NCBI RefSeq assembly: GCF_024437735.1 | Contig: NZ_JANFQO010000004.1 | Span: forward strand, 248,001-312,000 | Source of the DNA: Tahibacter harae | GTDB taxonomy: Bacteria > Pseudomonadota > Gammaproteobacteria > Xanthomonadales > Rhodanobacteraceae | Length of the DNA: 64,000 nt | Direction: 5' to 3' | Shown here: one piece after another, positions 9,441 through 18,832 of the stretch | Layout: the number at the start of each line of letters is the position of its first letter | How positions within the stretch are numbered: position 1 is the stretch's first letter | Program-made: the position numbers and the translations under genes | The notes under the pieces: generated by a model | What the model saw: the letters and a program-made list of their open reading frames with translations, nothing else | Database searches by the model: none | Told to the model about the DNA's origin: nothing

Positions 9441-10852
9441 GCGGCCTGTTCCTGCAGCAGGGATTGCGGATCGGTGATGCAGCCGGCGACGGCGCTGGCC
9501 GCGGCGACGGCGGGGCTGGCCAGCACGGTGCGCGCGCCCGGCCCCTGGCGGCCTTCGAAATTGCGGTTGGAGGTGCTGACCACGAGCTGGCCGGGCTGGG
9601 CCAGATCGCCGTTCATGGCGATGCACATGGAGCAGCCCGGTTCGCGCCATTCGGCGCCGGCGGCGCGGAAGACCTGGTCGAGTCCTTCCTGCTCGGCTTC
9701 GCGCTTGATAGCGAGCGAGCCGGGCACGACCAGCATGCGCACGCGCTCGGCCAGCTTGCGGCCGCGCAGCACGTCGGCCGCGTCGCGCAGATCGCTCAGG
9801 CGCGAGTTGGTGCAGCTGCCGACGAAGACCACGTCCACCGCCATGCCGGTCAGCGGCTTGCCCGCTTCCACGCGCATGTAATCCAGCGCGCGGCGGTCCT
9901 GCAGCGAGGTCGCCGCCGGTACTGCGGCATCCAGCGCGACCACCATGCCCGGATGCGTGCCGTAGGTGACAGTGGGCCGCACCTGGCTGGCGTCGATATG
10001 CACTTCGCGGTCGTAGCTCGCGCCGGCATCGCTGCGCAGCGCGTTCCATTCGGCCACGGCCTTGTCCCAGTCCTCGCCCTGGGGCGCATAGGGACGGCCG
10101 CGCAGATAGTCGTAGGTGACCTGGTCCGGCGCGATCAGGCCGGCGCGCGCGCCGGCCTCGATCGACATGTTGCACACGGTCATGCGCTGTTCCATGGTCA
10201 GCGCACTGATCGCCGCACCGCGGTATTCGATGACGTGGCCAGTGCCGCCGTTGACGCCGATCTTGCCGATGATGTGCAGCACCAGGTCCTTGGCGCTGGT
10301 GCCGCGCGGCAGGCTGCCGTCGACATGGATGGCCAGCGTCTTCGGCTTGCTCTGCAGCAGGCACTGCGTGGCCAGCACATGGCCGACTTCAGTGGTGCCT
10401 ATGCCGAAGGCCAGCGCGCCGAAAGCGCCGTGGGTCGAGGTATGGCTGTCGCCGCAGACGATGGTCATGCCGGGCCGGGTCGCGCCCAGCTCCGGGCCTA
10501 TCACATGGACGATGCCGCGGTGGTCGCTGCTCCAGCCGTTCAGGCGTATGCCGAACTGGGCGCAGTTCTTTTCCAGCTCAGCCACCTGGGCGGCGGCTTC
10601 CTCGCTGGCATAGACCGGCTGGCCCAGGTCGTCGAACGGCGTGGTCGGAGTGGAATGATCCAGCGTCGCCAGGGTGCGTTCCGGGCAGCGCACGGTGAGA
10701 TTGCGCGCGCGCAGCTCGGCGAAGGCCTGGGGCGAGGTCACTTCGTGGATCAGGTGCAGGTCGATGTAGAGGATGCCCGGCGTGGCCGGCGTCGGCGCCT
10801 TGACCAGATGCGCGTCCCACAGCTTGTCGAACAGGGTACGGGGAGCGCTCAT
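9437..10852 (-). CDS. leuC: 3-isopropylmalate dehydratase large subunit
   Basis: The aconitase-family catalytic subunit has 471 residues. Visible signatures are [14 protein letters not shown] near the N-terminus, [32 protein letters not shown], and the [4Fe-4S] cysteines in [13 protein letters not shown] and [13 protein letters not shown]. The ATG at 10852 shares one base with the ilvE stop (TGATG). The frame stays open about 570 bases upstream, but that part lies antiparallel to nothing conserved and runs inside ilvE in another frame, so it is not part of the gene. Confidence 0.95.
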   Translation of the reverse strand: MSAPRTLFDKLWDAHLVKAPTPATPGILYIDLHLIHEVTSPQAFAELRARNLTVRCPERTLATLDHSTPTTPFDDLGQPVYASEEAAAQVAELEKNCAQFGIRLNGWSSDHRGIVHVIGPELGATRPGMTIVCGDSHTSTHGAFGALAFGIGTTEVGHVLATQCLLQSKPKTLAIHVDGSLPRGTSAKDLVLHIIGKIGVNGGTGHVIEYRGAAISALTMEQRMTVCNMSIEAGARAGLIAPDQVTYDYLRGRPYAPQGEDWDKAVAEWNALRSDAGASYDREVHIDASQVRPTVTYGTHPGMVVALDAAVPAATSLQDRRALDYMRVEAGKPLTGMAVDVVFVGSCTNSRLSDLRDAADVLRGRKLAERVRMLVVPGSLAIKREAEQEGLDQVFRAAGAEWREPGCSMCIAMNGDLAQPGQLVVSTSNRNFEGRQGPGARTVLASPAVAAASAVAGCITDPQSLLQEQAA

Positions 10853-11799
10853 CACGCGGCCTCCTGGGCATAGGCCTTGGCTTGGACCGGCGTCAGCCAG
10901 CCCCAGTGGTCTTCGGTGCTGCCGTCGAACAGGCCGAAGAACGCGCGCTGCAATGCCTTGGTGATGGGACCGGGCCTGCCTTCGCCGACCGGCTTGCGGT
11001 CGACCGAGCGCACCGGCGTGATTTCCGCCGCGGTGCCGGTCATGAACACTTCGTCGGCGAAGTACAGCATTTCGCGCGGCAGCGGCTGTTCGTGCACCGC
11101 ATAGCCCAGTTCCTGGGCCAGGGTTATGACCGTGTCGCGGGTGATGCCGCAGAGGATGCTGGCACCGGCGGGCGGCGTGTAGATCTTGCCGTTGCGCACG
11201 ATGAACAGGTTCTCGCCGGCGCCTTCGCTGAGCAGGCCGCCGGGCGCAAGGGCTATGCCTTCGACGAAGCCGCCGTTCACGGCCTCGCGCGCGATCAGCT
11301 GGCTGTTGAGGTAATTGCCGCCGGCCTTGGCGCCGCTGGGATAGGTGTTGGGCGCGGCGCGGTTCCACGAGCTGACGCAGACATCGACGCCGTTCTCCAG
11401 CGCCGCCGCACCGTGCATGCTGCCCCATTCGATCGCGATCACGGCGACGTCGACCGGGGTATCCAGCGGCGGCGCCAGGCTGAAGGTGAAACCCGACCGA
11501 TACACGATGGGGCGCAGATAGGCGCTGCCCAGCTTGTTCGCCAGCACGACTTCGGCGCAGCCCTGGTCGATTTCCTTCGCGCTGTAGGGGAAATTGAGGT
11601 CATACACGCGGGCCGAGTGGAACAGGCGCTCGGTGTGGTCGCGCAGGCGGAAGAACATCGGTCCCTGCGGCGTGGCGTAGACGCGCTCGCCTTCAAACAC
11701 CGAGGAACCATAGTGCAGCGCATGCGCGCCTACGCTGACGCTGGCCTCGGCCCAGGCTTTGATGCGTCCGTTGTGCCAGATGTATGCGGGCGTTTTCAT
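10852..11799 (-). CDS. ilvE: Branched-chain amino acid aminotransferase
   Basis: This class IV PLP aminotransferase of 315 residues performs the last step to leucine, isoleucine and valine. Seen are the N-terminal [19 protein letters not shown], the region with the PLP lysine ([14 protein letters not shown] at about 155-170), the cofactor glutamate region ([13 protein letters not shown]), and GITRDTVI. It lies nine bases downstream of leuA. Placing ilvE between leuA and leuC puts the terminal shared step inside the leucine cluster. Confidence 0.94.
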   Translation of the reverse strand: MKTPAYIWHNGRIKAWAEASVSVGAHALHYGSSVFEGERVYATPQGPMFFRLRDHTERLFHSARVYDLNFPYSAKEIDQGCAEVVLANKLGSAYLRPIVYRSGFTFSLAPPLDTPVDVAVIAIEWGSMHGAAALENGVDVCVSSWNRAAPNTYPSGAKAGGNYLNSQLIAREAVNGGFVEGIALAPGGLLSEGAGENLFIVRNGKIYTPPAGASILCGITRDTVITLAQELGYAVHEQPLPREMLYFADEVFMTGTAAEITPVRSVDRKPVGEGRPGPITKALQRAFFGLFDGSTEDHWGWLTPVQAKAYAQEAA

Positions 11800-11808
11800 G
11801 CGGTTTCC

Positions 11809-13398
11809 TCAGGCGTGGTTCGCAGCCGCGGGCGCGGCGGCGTCGGTTTTGCTGCGTTCTATACGGTTTGCTATTTCCAGCGCGGCCAGGGCGGCGGCTT
11901 CGACGATGTCGGTGGAGACGCCGCGGCCGCGCAGTTCGCGTCCGGCGTGGCGCACGCCCAGGGTGGCCTGGCCCTGGGCGTCGCCGCCTTCGGACAGGGC
12001 GCGGATATTGAAATCGACCAGTTCGAAGTCCTGCCCCACGGCGCGGCCGATCGCGCGCAGCGTGGCATCGACCGGGCCGTCGCCGATGGCTGCCTCGCTG
12101 GCCAGGCCGCCGTCCTCGTGCTGCAGCCGCACCGAGGCCGAGGCGCTGCCACCCAGGTGCGAAGCGGCGTGCAGGTGGACGATGCGCCAGGGACCCAGCG
12201 CCTCGGCGTCGCGGCCCAGGGCCAGCGCTTCCAGGTCGCTGTCGAACACTTCGCGCTTCTTGTCGGCCAGGGTCTTGAAGCGGGTGAAGATCTGGTCCAG
12301 CGCGGCCTCGTCCGGCGTATGCCCCAGCGCGGCCAGGCGCTCGCGCAGGGCGTGGCGGCCGCTGTGCTTGCCCAGCACCAGCTGCGAACGGGCGAAGCCC
12401 ACGTCTTCCGGCCGCATGATTTCGTAGGTGCCGCGGTGCTTGAGCATGCCGTGCTGGTGGATGCCCGACTCATGCGCGAAGGCGTTCTCGCCTACCACCG
12501 CCTTGTTGCGCGCGATCGCATGGCCGGTGATCTGCGCCAGCAGGCGCGCGGCTGGATACAGCTTGGGCGTGCGCAGGCCGGTATCCACGCCGAACAGCTC
12601 GGCGCGGGTCTTCAGCGCCATGGCGACTTCTTCCAGCGCGGCATTGCCGGCGCGCTCGCCTATGCCGGTCAGGGTGCATTCGACCTGGCGCGCGCCCGCG
12701 GAAACCGCGGCCAGGCTGTTGGCCACGGCCATGCCCAGGTCGTCGTGGCAGTGCACCGACAGCACCGCGCGCTCGATGCCGAGCACGTTGCCGCGCAGGT
12801 AGCTGATGCGCTCGTGCATTTCCGCCGGCGTGGTATAGCCCACCGTATCCGGCACATTCAGCGTGGCCGCGCCGGCCTCGATCACGGCGGCGAAGACTTC
12901 GGCCAGGTAGTCGGGCTCGGTGCGCATCGCGTCTTCCGCGGAAAATTCCACATCGGCGCAGAGTTCGCGTGCGCGGCGCACCGCGGCCACGGCGGCGTCT
13001 ATCACCTGTTCGCGGCTCATGCCCAGCTTGTGCTCCCGGTGCAGCGGGCTGGTGGCGATGAAGACGTGGATGCGGCCGCGCGCCGCCGGCTCCAGCGCGC
13101 GCGCGGCGGTCTCGATGTCGCCGCGCTGGCAGCGCGCCAGGGCGCAGACCGAGGCGCCGCGCAGCTCCCGCGCGATAGCCTGGACCGAGGCGAAATCGCC
13201 GTCGGAAGCCTGCGGGAAGCCGGCTTCGATCACATCCACGCCCAGCTCGGCCAGGGCGTGGGCGATGCGCAGCTTCTGCGCCCGCGTCATGGAAAAACCG
13301 GGCGCCTGCTCGCCGTCGCGCAGGGTGGTGTCGAACACGCGCACGCGGTCGCGGCTGGATACGGGGAAGGCTGCTACAGGGGAGTTTGTCTGTGTCAT
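11809..13398 (-). CDS. leuA: 2-isopropylmalate synthase
   Basis: This 529-residue enzyme makes the committed step to leucine from acetyl-CoA and 2-oxoisovalerate. The N-terminal TIM barrel starts VRVFDTTLRDGEQAPGFSM and carries the metal-binding segment SVHCHDDLGMAVANSLA. The C-terminal ~130 residues form the LeuA regulatory domain expected for leucine feedback inhibition (GDGPVDATLRAIG segment). It is the first gene after the leader and attenuator, so its transcription should respond to charged branched-chain tRNA. The ATG at 13398 is preceded by a purine-rich AAGAGCAG. Confidence 0.95.
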   Translation of the reverse strand: MTQTNSPVAAFPVSSRDRVRVFDTTLRDGEQAPGFSMTRAQKLRIAHALAELGVDVIEAGFPQASDGDFASVQAIARELRGASVCALARCQRGDIETAARALEPAARGRIHVFIATSPLHREHKLGMSREQVIDAAVAAVRRARELCADVEFSAEDAMRTEPDYLAEVFAAVIEAGAATLNVPDTVGYTTPAEMHERISYLRGNVLGIERAVLSVHCHDDLGMAVANSLAAVSAGARQVECTLTGIGERAGNAALEEVAMALKTRAELFGVDTGLRTPKLYPAARLLAQITGHAIARNKAVVGENAFAHESGIHQHGMLKHRGTYEIMRPEDVGFARSQLVLGKHSGRHALRERLAALGHTPDEAALDQIFTRFKTLADKKREVFDSDLEALALGRDAEALGPWRIVHLHAASHLGGSASASVRLQHEDGGLASEAAIGDGPVDATLRAIGRAVGQDFELVDFNIRALSEGGDAQGQATLGVRHAGRELRGRGVSTDIVEAAALAALEIANRIERSKTDAAAPAAANHA

Positions 13399-13425
13399 GG
13401 TCTGCTCTTGGCAGGCCAGGGCAAC

Positions 13426-13463
13426 AAAAAACCCCGCACTCGTTGCCGGGTGCGGGGTTTTTT
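13426..13463 (-). terminator. Attenuator terminator in front of leuA
   Basis: Read on the minus strand this is A6, an 8 bp stem CCCCGCAC / GTGCGGGG (13457-13450 with 13439-13432), a 10-base loop, and T6. Its 5' arm can instead pair with GGTGCGGG at 13508-13501, which overlaps the last codons of the leader peptide. That gives the mutually exclusive antiterminator. The symmetric A and T tracts mean it could also work in the other direction. Confidence 0.9.
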
Positions 13464-13496
13464 AGTGTTCGTGTCGTGGTGTTATCGACGCGCGCC

Positions 13497-13634
13497 CTAA
13501 CCCGCACCTCCGGTGGTAATGAGAAGTACGAGTACGAGTACGAGCGAAATTCGCGCAGCGATTACGCGCAGGCCGACTACGGCGAGCGAGGGCTCGGCGG
13601 ATTCGATCTGGCGGTGGTTGGTGCGCTGCGTCAT
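13497..13634 (-). CDS. Branched-chain leader peptide (45 residues) controlling the leu/ilv array
   Basis: The short ORF begins MTQRTNHRQIE and ends in a regulatory run ISLVLVLVLLITTGGAG. Residues 31-39 are nine consecutive Leu, Val or Ile codons (CTC GTA CTC GTA CTC GTA CTT CTC ATT), with further Ile/Val/Leu codons before. Its stop lies 33 bases before the attenuator hairpin, and its last codons contain the antiterminator strand. Stalling at the Leu/Val/Ile codons would leave that strand free, while normal translation would cover it and allow termination. The ATG at 13634 has no clear Shine-Dalgarno sequence, and the promoter position suggests a leaderless message. Confidence 0.85.
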   Translation of the reverse strand: MTQRTNHRQIESAEPSLAVVGLRVIAARISLVLVLVLLITTGGAG

Positions 13635-13642
13635 GGGATCCG

Positions 13643-13672
13643 ACGCTATTCGCCGGGCTTGAGAGGTGTCAA
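13643..13672 (-). promoter_or_regulatory. Candidate sigma-70 promoter of the leu/ilv array
   Basis: On the minus strand a consensus -35 TTGACA (13672-13667) is followed after 18 bases by TAGCGT (13648-13643). An A7 tract lies just upstream, like an UP element. Transcription would start almost at the leader ATG (13634), giving a leaderless or near-leaderless message. The -10 is weak. Confidence 0.5.
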
Positions 13673-14050
13673 ATAGCTTCGCTTTTTTTGACTAAAACAG
13701 GCACTCAGACAACCGGATCGTACAAATACTGGCACTTATGCCCTTTTTGGCGGGCCGGAATCTGTCCGGACAATTATTTGCACGGATCGGTGCTGCCGGT
13801 CCGAACCAATCAGTGGCGAGGTGCCCTGACGGCTTCGGCCGCAACCCGTCGGCCAGCGCGCCGGCCCAGTCCGCAGGCCGCGTCGTACCGCATCGGGGCT
13901 TCGACGGCTTGGGCGGCCGGCCCCGGCCCGCGCCTTCGCCCGCTCAGCCTGCGCGGCGCACAGAAATTCTGCGCCCGATGCTGCCGGCCAGCACGCGACA
14001 CGCGCCGCATGGCTGCGCGCACGGCAGCCAGCCTGGCCAATACAAAGGCA
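13673..14050. other. Intergenic stretch between the leu/ilv promoter and the ArsR gene
   Basis: No convincing gene was seen in about 380 bp. The left end is AT-rich and fits upstream promoter DNA of the leader. The remainder is GC-rich, with only biased chance frames on both strands. Confidence 0.6.
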
Positions 14051-14094
14051 TTGACCTAAGCGAAAGGCGCACCTATTGTTAGGCACATGCCTAA
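14051..14094 (+). promoter_or_regulatory. Promoter and palindromic operator of the ArsR-family gene
   Basis: TTGACC (14051-14056), 17 bases, then TATTGT (14074-14079) form a good sigma-70 promoter. A perfect inverted repeat TTAGGCA-CA-TGCCTAA (14079-14094) begins at the last base of the -10 and contains the ATG at 14087. This fits autorepression by the ArsR protein and a message starting at or next to the start codon. Confidence 0.75.
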
Positions 14095-14425
14095 GCAATC
14101 CGAAGCCCTCAACCTGTTGTTCCAGGCCCTGGCCGACCCCACCCGCCGCGCAGTGGTGGAACGCCTGGGCCGTGGCGAAGCGAGCATGAGCGAGCTGGCC
14201 CAGCCGTTCGGGATGGCCCTGCCCTCATTCGCCCAGCACCTGAACGTGCTGGAACGCAGCGGCCTGGTGAAATCGCACAAGCACGGCCGCGTGCGCACCT
14301 ACCAGCTCGCGCCGCGGCGGCTGAAACTGATGGAAAACTGGATGGCGGCACAGCACGCGCTGTGGCGCAAGCGCCTGGACCAGCTCGACGACTACCTGCA
14401 TACCCTCAAGGAGCAGAAACCATGA
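14087..14425 (+). CDS. ArsR/SmtB-family winged-helix transcriptional regulator
   Basis: The 112-residue protein starts with the typical [20 protein letters not shown] helix, followed by the helix-turn-helix [28 protein letters not shown] (about residues 34-62) and the wing [13 protein letters not shown]. No metal-binding cysteine cluster of the arsenic or cadmium sensors is visible, so the ligand is probably not a heavy metal. Regulators of this subgroup are often coupled to AHSA1/SRPBCC proteins, as here: the next gene overlaps by ATGA. The operator spans its own start. Confidence 0.9.
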   Translation: MPKQSEALNLLFQALADPTRRAVVERLGRGEASMSELAQPFGMALPSFAQHLNVLERSGLVKSHKHGRVRTYQLAPRRLKLMENWMAAQHALWRKRLDQLDDYLHTLKEQKP

Positions 14426-14931
14426 ACCGTGCACTGATCCACAAACCCGACCCGCGTTTCGATCTGGTACTGGAACGCGTGATCGACGTTCCGCGCAAGC
14501 TCGTCTGGCAGGCCTGGACCCAGCCCGAGCATCTGAAGAAATGGTTCACGCCCGCCCCGTGGCAGACCGTGGGCTGCGAGATCGACCTGCGCCCCGGCGG
14601 CGTGTTCCACACCGTGATGCGCTCGCCCGAAGGTCAGGATTTCCCCAATCCCGGCTGCTATCTCGAAGTGATCGAGAACGAGCGCCTGATCTGGACCAAT
14701 CTGTTCGCGCCGGGCTTCCGTCCCGCTGTCGAACGCGAAGCCGGCAAGGAATGCGCCGCGCTGAACTTCACCGCGGTGATCACGCTGGAAGACCACGGCG
14801 CCGGCACGAAATACACCGCGCTGGTGATCCACGGTGACGAAAAATCCCGTGCCAGCCACGAGGAAATGGGCTTCCATGAAGGTTGGGGCATAGCGCTGGA
14901 TCAGCTGGTAGCGCTGGCGAAGACGTTTTGA
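14422..14931 (+). CDS. SRPBCC-family (AHSA1-like) protein
   Basis: This 169-residue protein belongs to the activator-of-Hsp90-ATPase-like SRPBCC group. Visible are [30 protein letters not shown] near the N-terminus, the [17 protein letters not shown] strand region, and the C-terminal helix [18 protein letters not shown]. The fold forms a hydrophobic ligand cavity; the ligand is unknown. It is translationally coupled to the ArsR gene and expected to be controlled by it. Confidence 0.88.
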   Translation: MNRALIHKPDPRFDLVLERVIDVPRKLVWQAWTQPEHLKKWFTPAPWQTVGCEIDLRPGGVFHTVMRSPEGQDFPNPGCYLEVIENERLIWTNLFAPGFRPAVEREAGKECAALNFTAVITLEDHGAGTKYTALVIHGDEKSRASHEEMGFHEGWGIALDQLVALAKTF

Positions 14932-15068
14932 CGCCGGAGGCGCCGCATGGGCGGAGCCGCCAATCGGGCAGCCCGAAGCCGGTGTGTGCCATCAGCGCGC
15001 TGCGCACGGCAATGCCGTCGCGCAGCTACCAACGAGTGCTGCGGGCACCAGCAGCCGCACGCGACGCC

Positions 15069-15410
15069 TCAAGCCGTGGGCGCGGACACAGGAAGGAACT
15101 GCACCACCTTGTGCTTGAGCAGGCATACCAGCTCTTCCTGCATGTAATCGTAATCATCCGGAATCCCCAGGCAGAGGATACGCTTGCCGCCCACTGCCGC
15201 GCGGAAACGCTGCTGCAGCTTGCGCCGGTGCGTCTGCTCCATTACGAAAATAATGTCCGCCCACTGCAACAACTCCGGCGAAGCCGGCGTCTCCGCATCG
15301 GCATTGGTGCCGCAGGACGCGGTCTCCACGCCGGGCCACTGTGCGAACACCTGTTCGGCCGTGGGGCTGCGCAGGCGGTTCTGGCTGCAGACGAACAGGA
15401 GTTTCAGCAT
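15069..15410 (-). CDS. Low-molecular-weight protein-tyrosine-phosphatase-like protein
   Basis: The 113-residue protein starts LKLLFVCSQNRLRSPTAEQ, which contains the phosphatase P-loop C-x5-R (CSQNRLR). The C-terminal part has IPDDYDYMQEEL, where acidic residues may serve as general acid. It is shorter than typical low-molecular-weight phosphatases and fits the predicted phosphatase group COG4551. The ATG at 15410 is preferred to a GTG at 15425, because the conserved strand begins directly after it. The substrate is unknown. Confidence 0.8.
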   Translation of the reverse strand: MLKLLFVCSQNRLRSPTAEQVFAQWPGVETASCGTNADAETPASPELLQWADIIFVMEQTHRRKLQQRFRAAVGGKRILCLGIPDDYDYMQEELVCLLKHKVVQFLPVSAPTA

Positions 15411-15473
15411 GGCACTCACTGACACACTGGACAGATGGCCGCTGCCAGCGCTAATGAAATTCCGATTATTTCC

Positions 15474-15860
15474 TCAATCCACCTGCACCAGATTGATCAG
15501 ATTGCCGCAGGTGTCCTCGAAGCTGACTGCCGTGATGTTGCCGGCCGTCTTGGGCTCGCCGCGGAAAACCACGCCGGCGGCCTTTAGCCGTTCGTACTCG
15601 GCCGCTATATCCCGGCTGATGAAGGCCGTGGCCGGTATGCCGGCTGCGTACAGGGCCTGCTGGTAGGTGCGCGCCGGCGGAAAGCTCATCGGTTCCAGCA
15701 CCAGTTCCATACCGTCCACGCCTTCGGGCGAGCTGACGGTCAGCCAGTGGAATTCGCCCATGGGAATATCGGCCTGGACGCGAAAGCCCAGCACGCGGGT
15801 ATAGAAGTCGCGGGCTTTTTCCTGATCTTCGACGAAAATGCTGGCGAGCTTGATCTGCAT
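15474..15860 (-). CDS. VOC-family (glyoxalase/bleomycin resistance-like) protein
   Basis: The 128-residue protein has the paired beta-alpha-beta-beta-beta pattern of the vicinal oxygen chelate superfamily: IKLASIFVEDQEKARDFYTRVLGF at the N-terminus and VSFEDTCGNLINLVQVD at the C-terminus. Reaction and substrate cannot be told from the sequence. The ATG at 15860 gives the conserved start; a TTG at 15881 would add seven residues. Confidence 0.85.
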   Translation of the reverse strand: MQIKLASIFVEDQEKARDFYTRVLGFRVQADIPMGEFHWLTVSSPEGVDGMELVLEPMSFPPARTYQQALYAAGIPATAFISRDIAAEYERLKAAGVVFRGEPKTAGNITAVSFEDTCGNLINLVQVD

Positions 15861-16065
15861 GGCGGTCTCGGTCGTGGGCAAGGGTATGTCCTACGATCGC
15901 ATATCTCGCCTGGCCGCGGCGCACGCCCTGCATCATTTCAGAGCGGACAGTCCGGCCTGCGCACCTAACCGCTTCCGCCGGCAGCGGCAATCCCTCGCCG
16001 GCGCGGAACGGCTGCGGCCGACGCAGGCGGTCAACAGCTGCGCGAACCGCCGCGCACCGCGCGCC

Positions 16066-16890
16066 TCATTGCCGTGCGCCGCGCGGATTGTCCGGCTGCT
16101 CGGCCACGCTGCTGCGGAACGGATTGATATCCAGCCCGCCGCGGCGCGTATAGCGCGCATACACCGACAGCGCCTGCGGCGCGCAGCGGCGGCTCAGATC
16201 CATGTAGATGCGCTCCACGCACTGTTCGTGGAAATCGCTGTGGCGGCGGAACGAAACCAGGTAGCGCAGCAGGCCGCCGCGGTCCAGGCGTCCACCGCGG
16301 TAGCGGATACGCACGCTGGCCCAGTCGGGCTGGCCGGTGACCGGGCAATTGGACTTGAGCAGGTGCGAGACCAGGGTTTCTTCCACCAACGCGCTGCTGT
16401 CGGCGGTGAGGAATTCCGGCTGTGGTTCGTCGTAGCTGTCAATCGCGATGTCCAGTCCGTCGATCACTTCGCCATCCAGCTCGCGCAGCGTCTCCCGGGC
16501 GAAGCCGGCGGCGAGCTGCAGCGCCACGGCCACCTCCGCTCCGGCCGCCGCGGAAAGATCCTGGCGCAGCCGGCGCTCCACTTCCGTAACGCTGTCCAGC
16601 CGCGTCTGCGCAAAGGAATTCAGATACAGCTTGAACGACTTGGATTCGATGATGTTCGGCGAGGCCGCCGGCACACGGAACTCGGCCAGCGCCACCACCG
16701 GCTTGCCGCGCGGATCCAGCCACGACAGCTCGTAGGCGTTCCAGATATCCACGCCGTGGAACGGCAGCGGCGAAGGCACGCCGATTTCCTCGCGCTTGCC
16801 GCTGCGCGGAATCGGAAACAGCAATTCGGGCGAATAGCTGTCGCTGTAGGAGACGGTCTTGCCCAGGGGCGAATGTTCTACGGGATTCAT
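16066..16890 (-). CDS. queF: NADPH-dependent 7-cyano-7-deazaguanine reductase
   Basis: The protein has 274 residues, the long bimodular (E. coli type) QueF. It reduces preQ0 to preQ1 in queuosine tRNA modification. The substrate-binding motif [12 protein letters not shown] lies at about residue 82-93 and the catalytic cysteine in [13 protein letters not shown] at about residue 180. [16 protein letters not shown] carries the conserved histidine/glutamate region. It stands alone in its direction. Confidence 0.93.
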   Translation of the reverse strand: MNPVEHSPLGKTVSYSDSYSPELLFPIPRSGKREEIGVPSPLPFHGVDIWNAYELSWLDPRGKPVVALAEFRVPAASPNIIESKSFKLYLNSFAQTRLDSVTEVERRLRQDLSAAAGAEVAVALQLAAGFARETLRELDGEVIDGLDIAIDSYDEPQPEFLTADSSALVEETLVSHLLKSNCPVTGQPDWASVRIRYRGGRLDRGGLLRYLVSFRRHSDFHEQCVERIYMDLSRRCAPQALSVYARYTRRGGLDINPFRSSVAEQPDNPRGARQ

Positions 16891-17157
16891 GGCTGCTGTC
16901 TTTGCCTACGTATCTTGGGCGGCCACGTGATTACGCGCCGCGCGGTCGATGTTGTCGCGACACCGGAGTCTAGCGCGCCGCCACACGCCAGCGCCGCGTT
17001 CGGACCGCGCGTAACCAGGCCGCACGACCGCGCAGGGTAAGCCCGAGGCTTCCCCACGGCAGCGCGACTGGACATTCCACACCCGCGCGCCAACCCGGCC
17101 GTGCCGGACCTGTTGCATGATCGCCGCATTCCAGGCCCATCCCCGAGGATGACGATC

Positions 17158-18387
17158 ATGCTCCGACTGCTCTCGCTGGCGCTGCTGCTGGCCTCGCTAT
17201 GCGCCTGTGCCGCCACCGCGCCACGGCCGACGCCCAAGGTGCCGGATGCGGCCCGCCTCGATGCGGAAGTCGAACGCCTGCTGCGCGAAGCCCAGGTGCC
17301 CGGGCTCGCCCTGGCCGTGATCGCCGACGGCAGGATCGTGCATCTCAAGGCCTACGGCCAGCGCGACCGCGAGCAATCGCTGCCGCTGCAGACCGATACC
17401 GTCATGTACGGCGCCTCGCTGACCAAGGCCCTGTTCGCCTACCTGGTCCTGCAGCTGGTCGACGAGGGCAAGCTGGATCTGGACCGGTCCATCGCCGACT
17501 ACCTGCCCAAGCCACTGCCCGACTACGAGAAATACGCCGAACTGGCCGGCGACGAACGCTGGCGCAAGCTCACCCCGCGCATGCTGCTCAGCCATACCGG
17601 CGGCTTTCCCAACTTCCGCTTCTTCACCGCCGACAACCGCTACGACAAGGACGGCAAGCTGACCTTCTGGTTCGAACCCGGCACGCGCTACGCCTACTCC
17701 GGGGAAGGCATCAACCTGCTGCAGTTCGTGATTGAGAACGGACTGGGCCTGGACCTGGCCCAGCTGCTGCAGCAGCGCGTCTACGACCGCTACGGCATGC
17801 ACCGCAGCAGCATGACCTGGCGCGACGATTTCGCCGGCAACCTCGCCATCGGCTACGACGCCGCCGGCAAGCCCCTGGGCCACCGTCAGCGCCGCGGCGT
17901 GCGCGCGGCCGGTTCCATGGACACCACCATCGCCGACTACGCCGCCTTCCTCGCCGCCCTGATGCGCGGCGAAGGCCTCAGCCCCGCGGCGCGGCGCGAA
18001 CTGCTGGCGGCGCAGGTGCGCATCCACTCCAAGCGCCAGTTCCCCACCGCCGCGCCGGAAACCACGACCGACAACGACGGCATACAGCTGTCCTACGCGC
18101 TGGGCTGGGGCCGCTACGAATCACCGCAGGGCACGGTGAACTTCAAGGAAGGCTCCGACGATGGCTGGAACAACTACGCCGCCTTCATCGACGCGCGCAA
18201 GTTCGGCTTCGTGGTCATGAGCAACAGCGACAACGCCCGCGGCATCTTCAAATACCTCAACGACCTCATCCTGGGCGAGACCTGCATGCCCTGGTACTGG
18301 GAAACCTATATTCCCTACGACCATCCGGAACTGAAGCAGCCGGAGGCGCTGGCGCAGTCGCATCCGCCGTGTGGGCCGGTGCGCTGA
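17158..18387 (+). CDS. Serine hydrolase of the beta-lactamase (class C/esterase) family, probable lipoprotein
   Basis: The product is 409 residues with an N-terminal signal (LRLLSLALLLASLCACAA) that contains a lipobox-like LCAC at residue 14-17. The catalytic S-x-x-K is SLTK at residues 87-90 and the Tyr motif is YSG in YAYSGEGINLLQ. These features define the beta-lactamase/penicillin-binding-protein-like serine hydrolases (Pfam Beta-lactamase). Substrate could be a peptide, ester or D-amino acid product. I chose the ATG at 17158, ten bases after GAGG; an ATG at 17149 overlaps that sequence. Confidence 0.87.
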   Translation: MLRLLSLALLLASLCACAATAPRPTPKVPDAARLDAEVERLLREAQVPGLALAVIADGRIVHLKAYGQRDREQSLPLQTDTVMYGASLTKALFAYLVLQLVDEGKLDLDRSIADYLPKPLPDYEKYAELAGDERWRKLTPRMLLSHTGGFPNFRFFTADNRYDKDGKLTFWFEPGTRYAYSGEGINLLQFVIENGLGLDLAQLLQQRVYDRYGMHRSSMTWRDDFAGNLAIGYDAAGKPLGHRQRRGVRAAGSMDTTIADYAAFLAALMRGEGLSPAARRELLAAQVRIHSKRQFPTAAPETTTDNDGIQLSYALGWGRYESPQGTVNFKEGSDDGWNNYAAFIDARKFGFVVMSNSDNARGIFKYLNDLILGETCMPWYWETYIPYDHPELKQPEALAQSHPPCGPVR

Positions 18388-18390
18388 ACT

Positions 18391-18816
18391 TCAGCCTGCC
18401 GCGCTGTCCTGCGCCACGGCGGGTAGCGCGGACACCGCCGTCGGCGAGCCGTGCGCATCCAGCGCAATCATGGTGAAGCGTCCGCGCGTGCACAGCCGCG
18501 CGTCGCCGCTGAGCGGGTCTTCGGCGATCAGGTCGACTTCCACCTGCATGGAGCTGCGTCCGGTCGCAACGATGCGGGCGATCAGTTCCACCAGCTGGCC
18601 CTGGCGCACCGGCTGGCGGAAATCCACCTGCTCCGAACGCGCGGTGACCACGGTGCGGCGCGCGTAGCGCGTAGCGACGACGAAGGCGGCCTTGTCCATC
18701 CAGGCCAGGGCCTGCCCGCCGAACAAGGTGCCCAGGTGGTTGGTGTGATCGGGAAACACAATCTCGATCAGGCGGGCCTCGGTCGCGCCGGTGCGGCCGG
18801 TTTCGCTTGCGTGCAT
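18391..18816 (-). CDS. Acyl-CoA thioesterase, YciA-like hotdog protein
   Basis: The 141-residue single hotdog domain shows NHLGTLFGGQALAWMDKAAF (the central helix with the catalytic aspartate) and VTARSEQVDFRQPVRQGQLVEL. The family hydrolyses acyl-CoA thioesters. It starts 16 bases after the nrdB stop and is probably cotranscribed with nrdAB, though a direct link to nucleotide reduction is not evident. Its stop nearly meets the convergent serine hydrolase stop. Confidence 0.88.
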   Translation of the reverse strand: MHASETGRTGATEARLIEIVFPDHTNHLGTLFGGQALAWMDKAAFVVATRYARRTVVTARSEQVDFRQPVRQGQLVELIARIVATGRSSMQVEVDLIAEDPLSGDARLCTRGRFTMIALDAHGSPTAVSALPAVAQDSAAG

Positions 18817-18832
18817 GCGTTCGCGCCCCGCT

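Noticed and set aside
13386-13676. Plus-strand ORF with a YEYEYE stretch
   Set aside because: It is the complement of the leader peptide codons and the attenuator hairpin.
13688-14082. ORFs between the leader promoter and the ArsR gene
   Set aside because: No ribosome binding site, compositionally biased, and overlapping in several frames.
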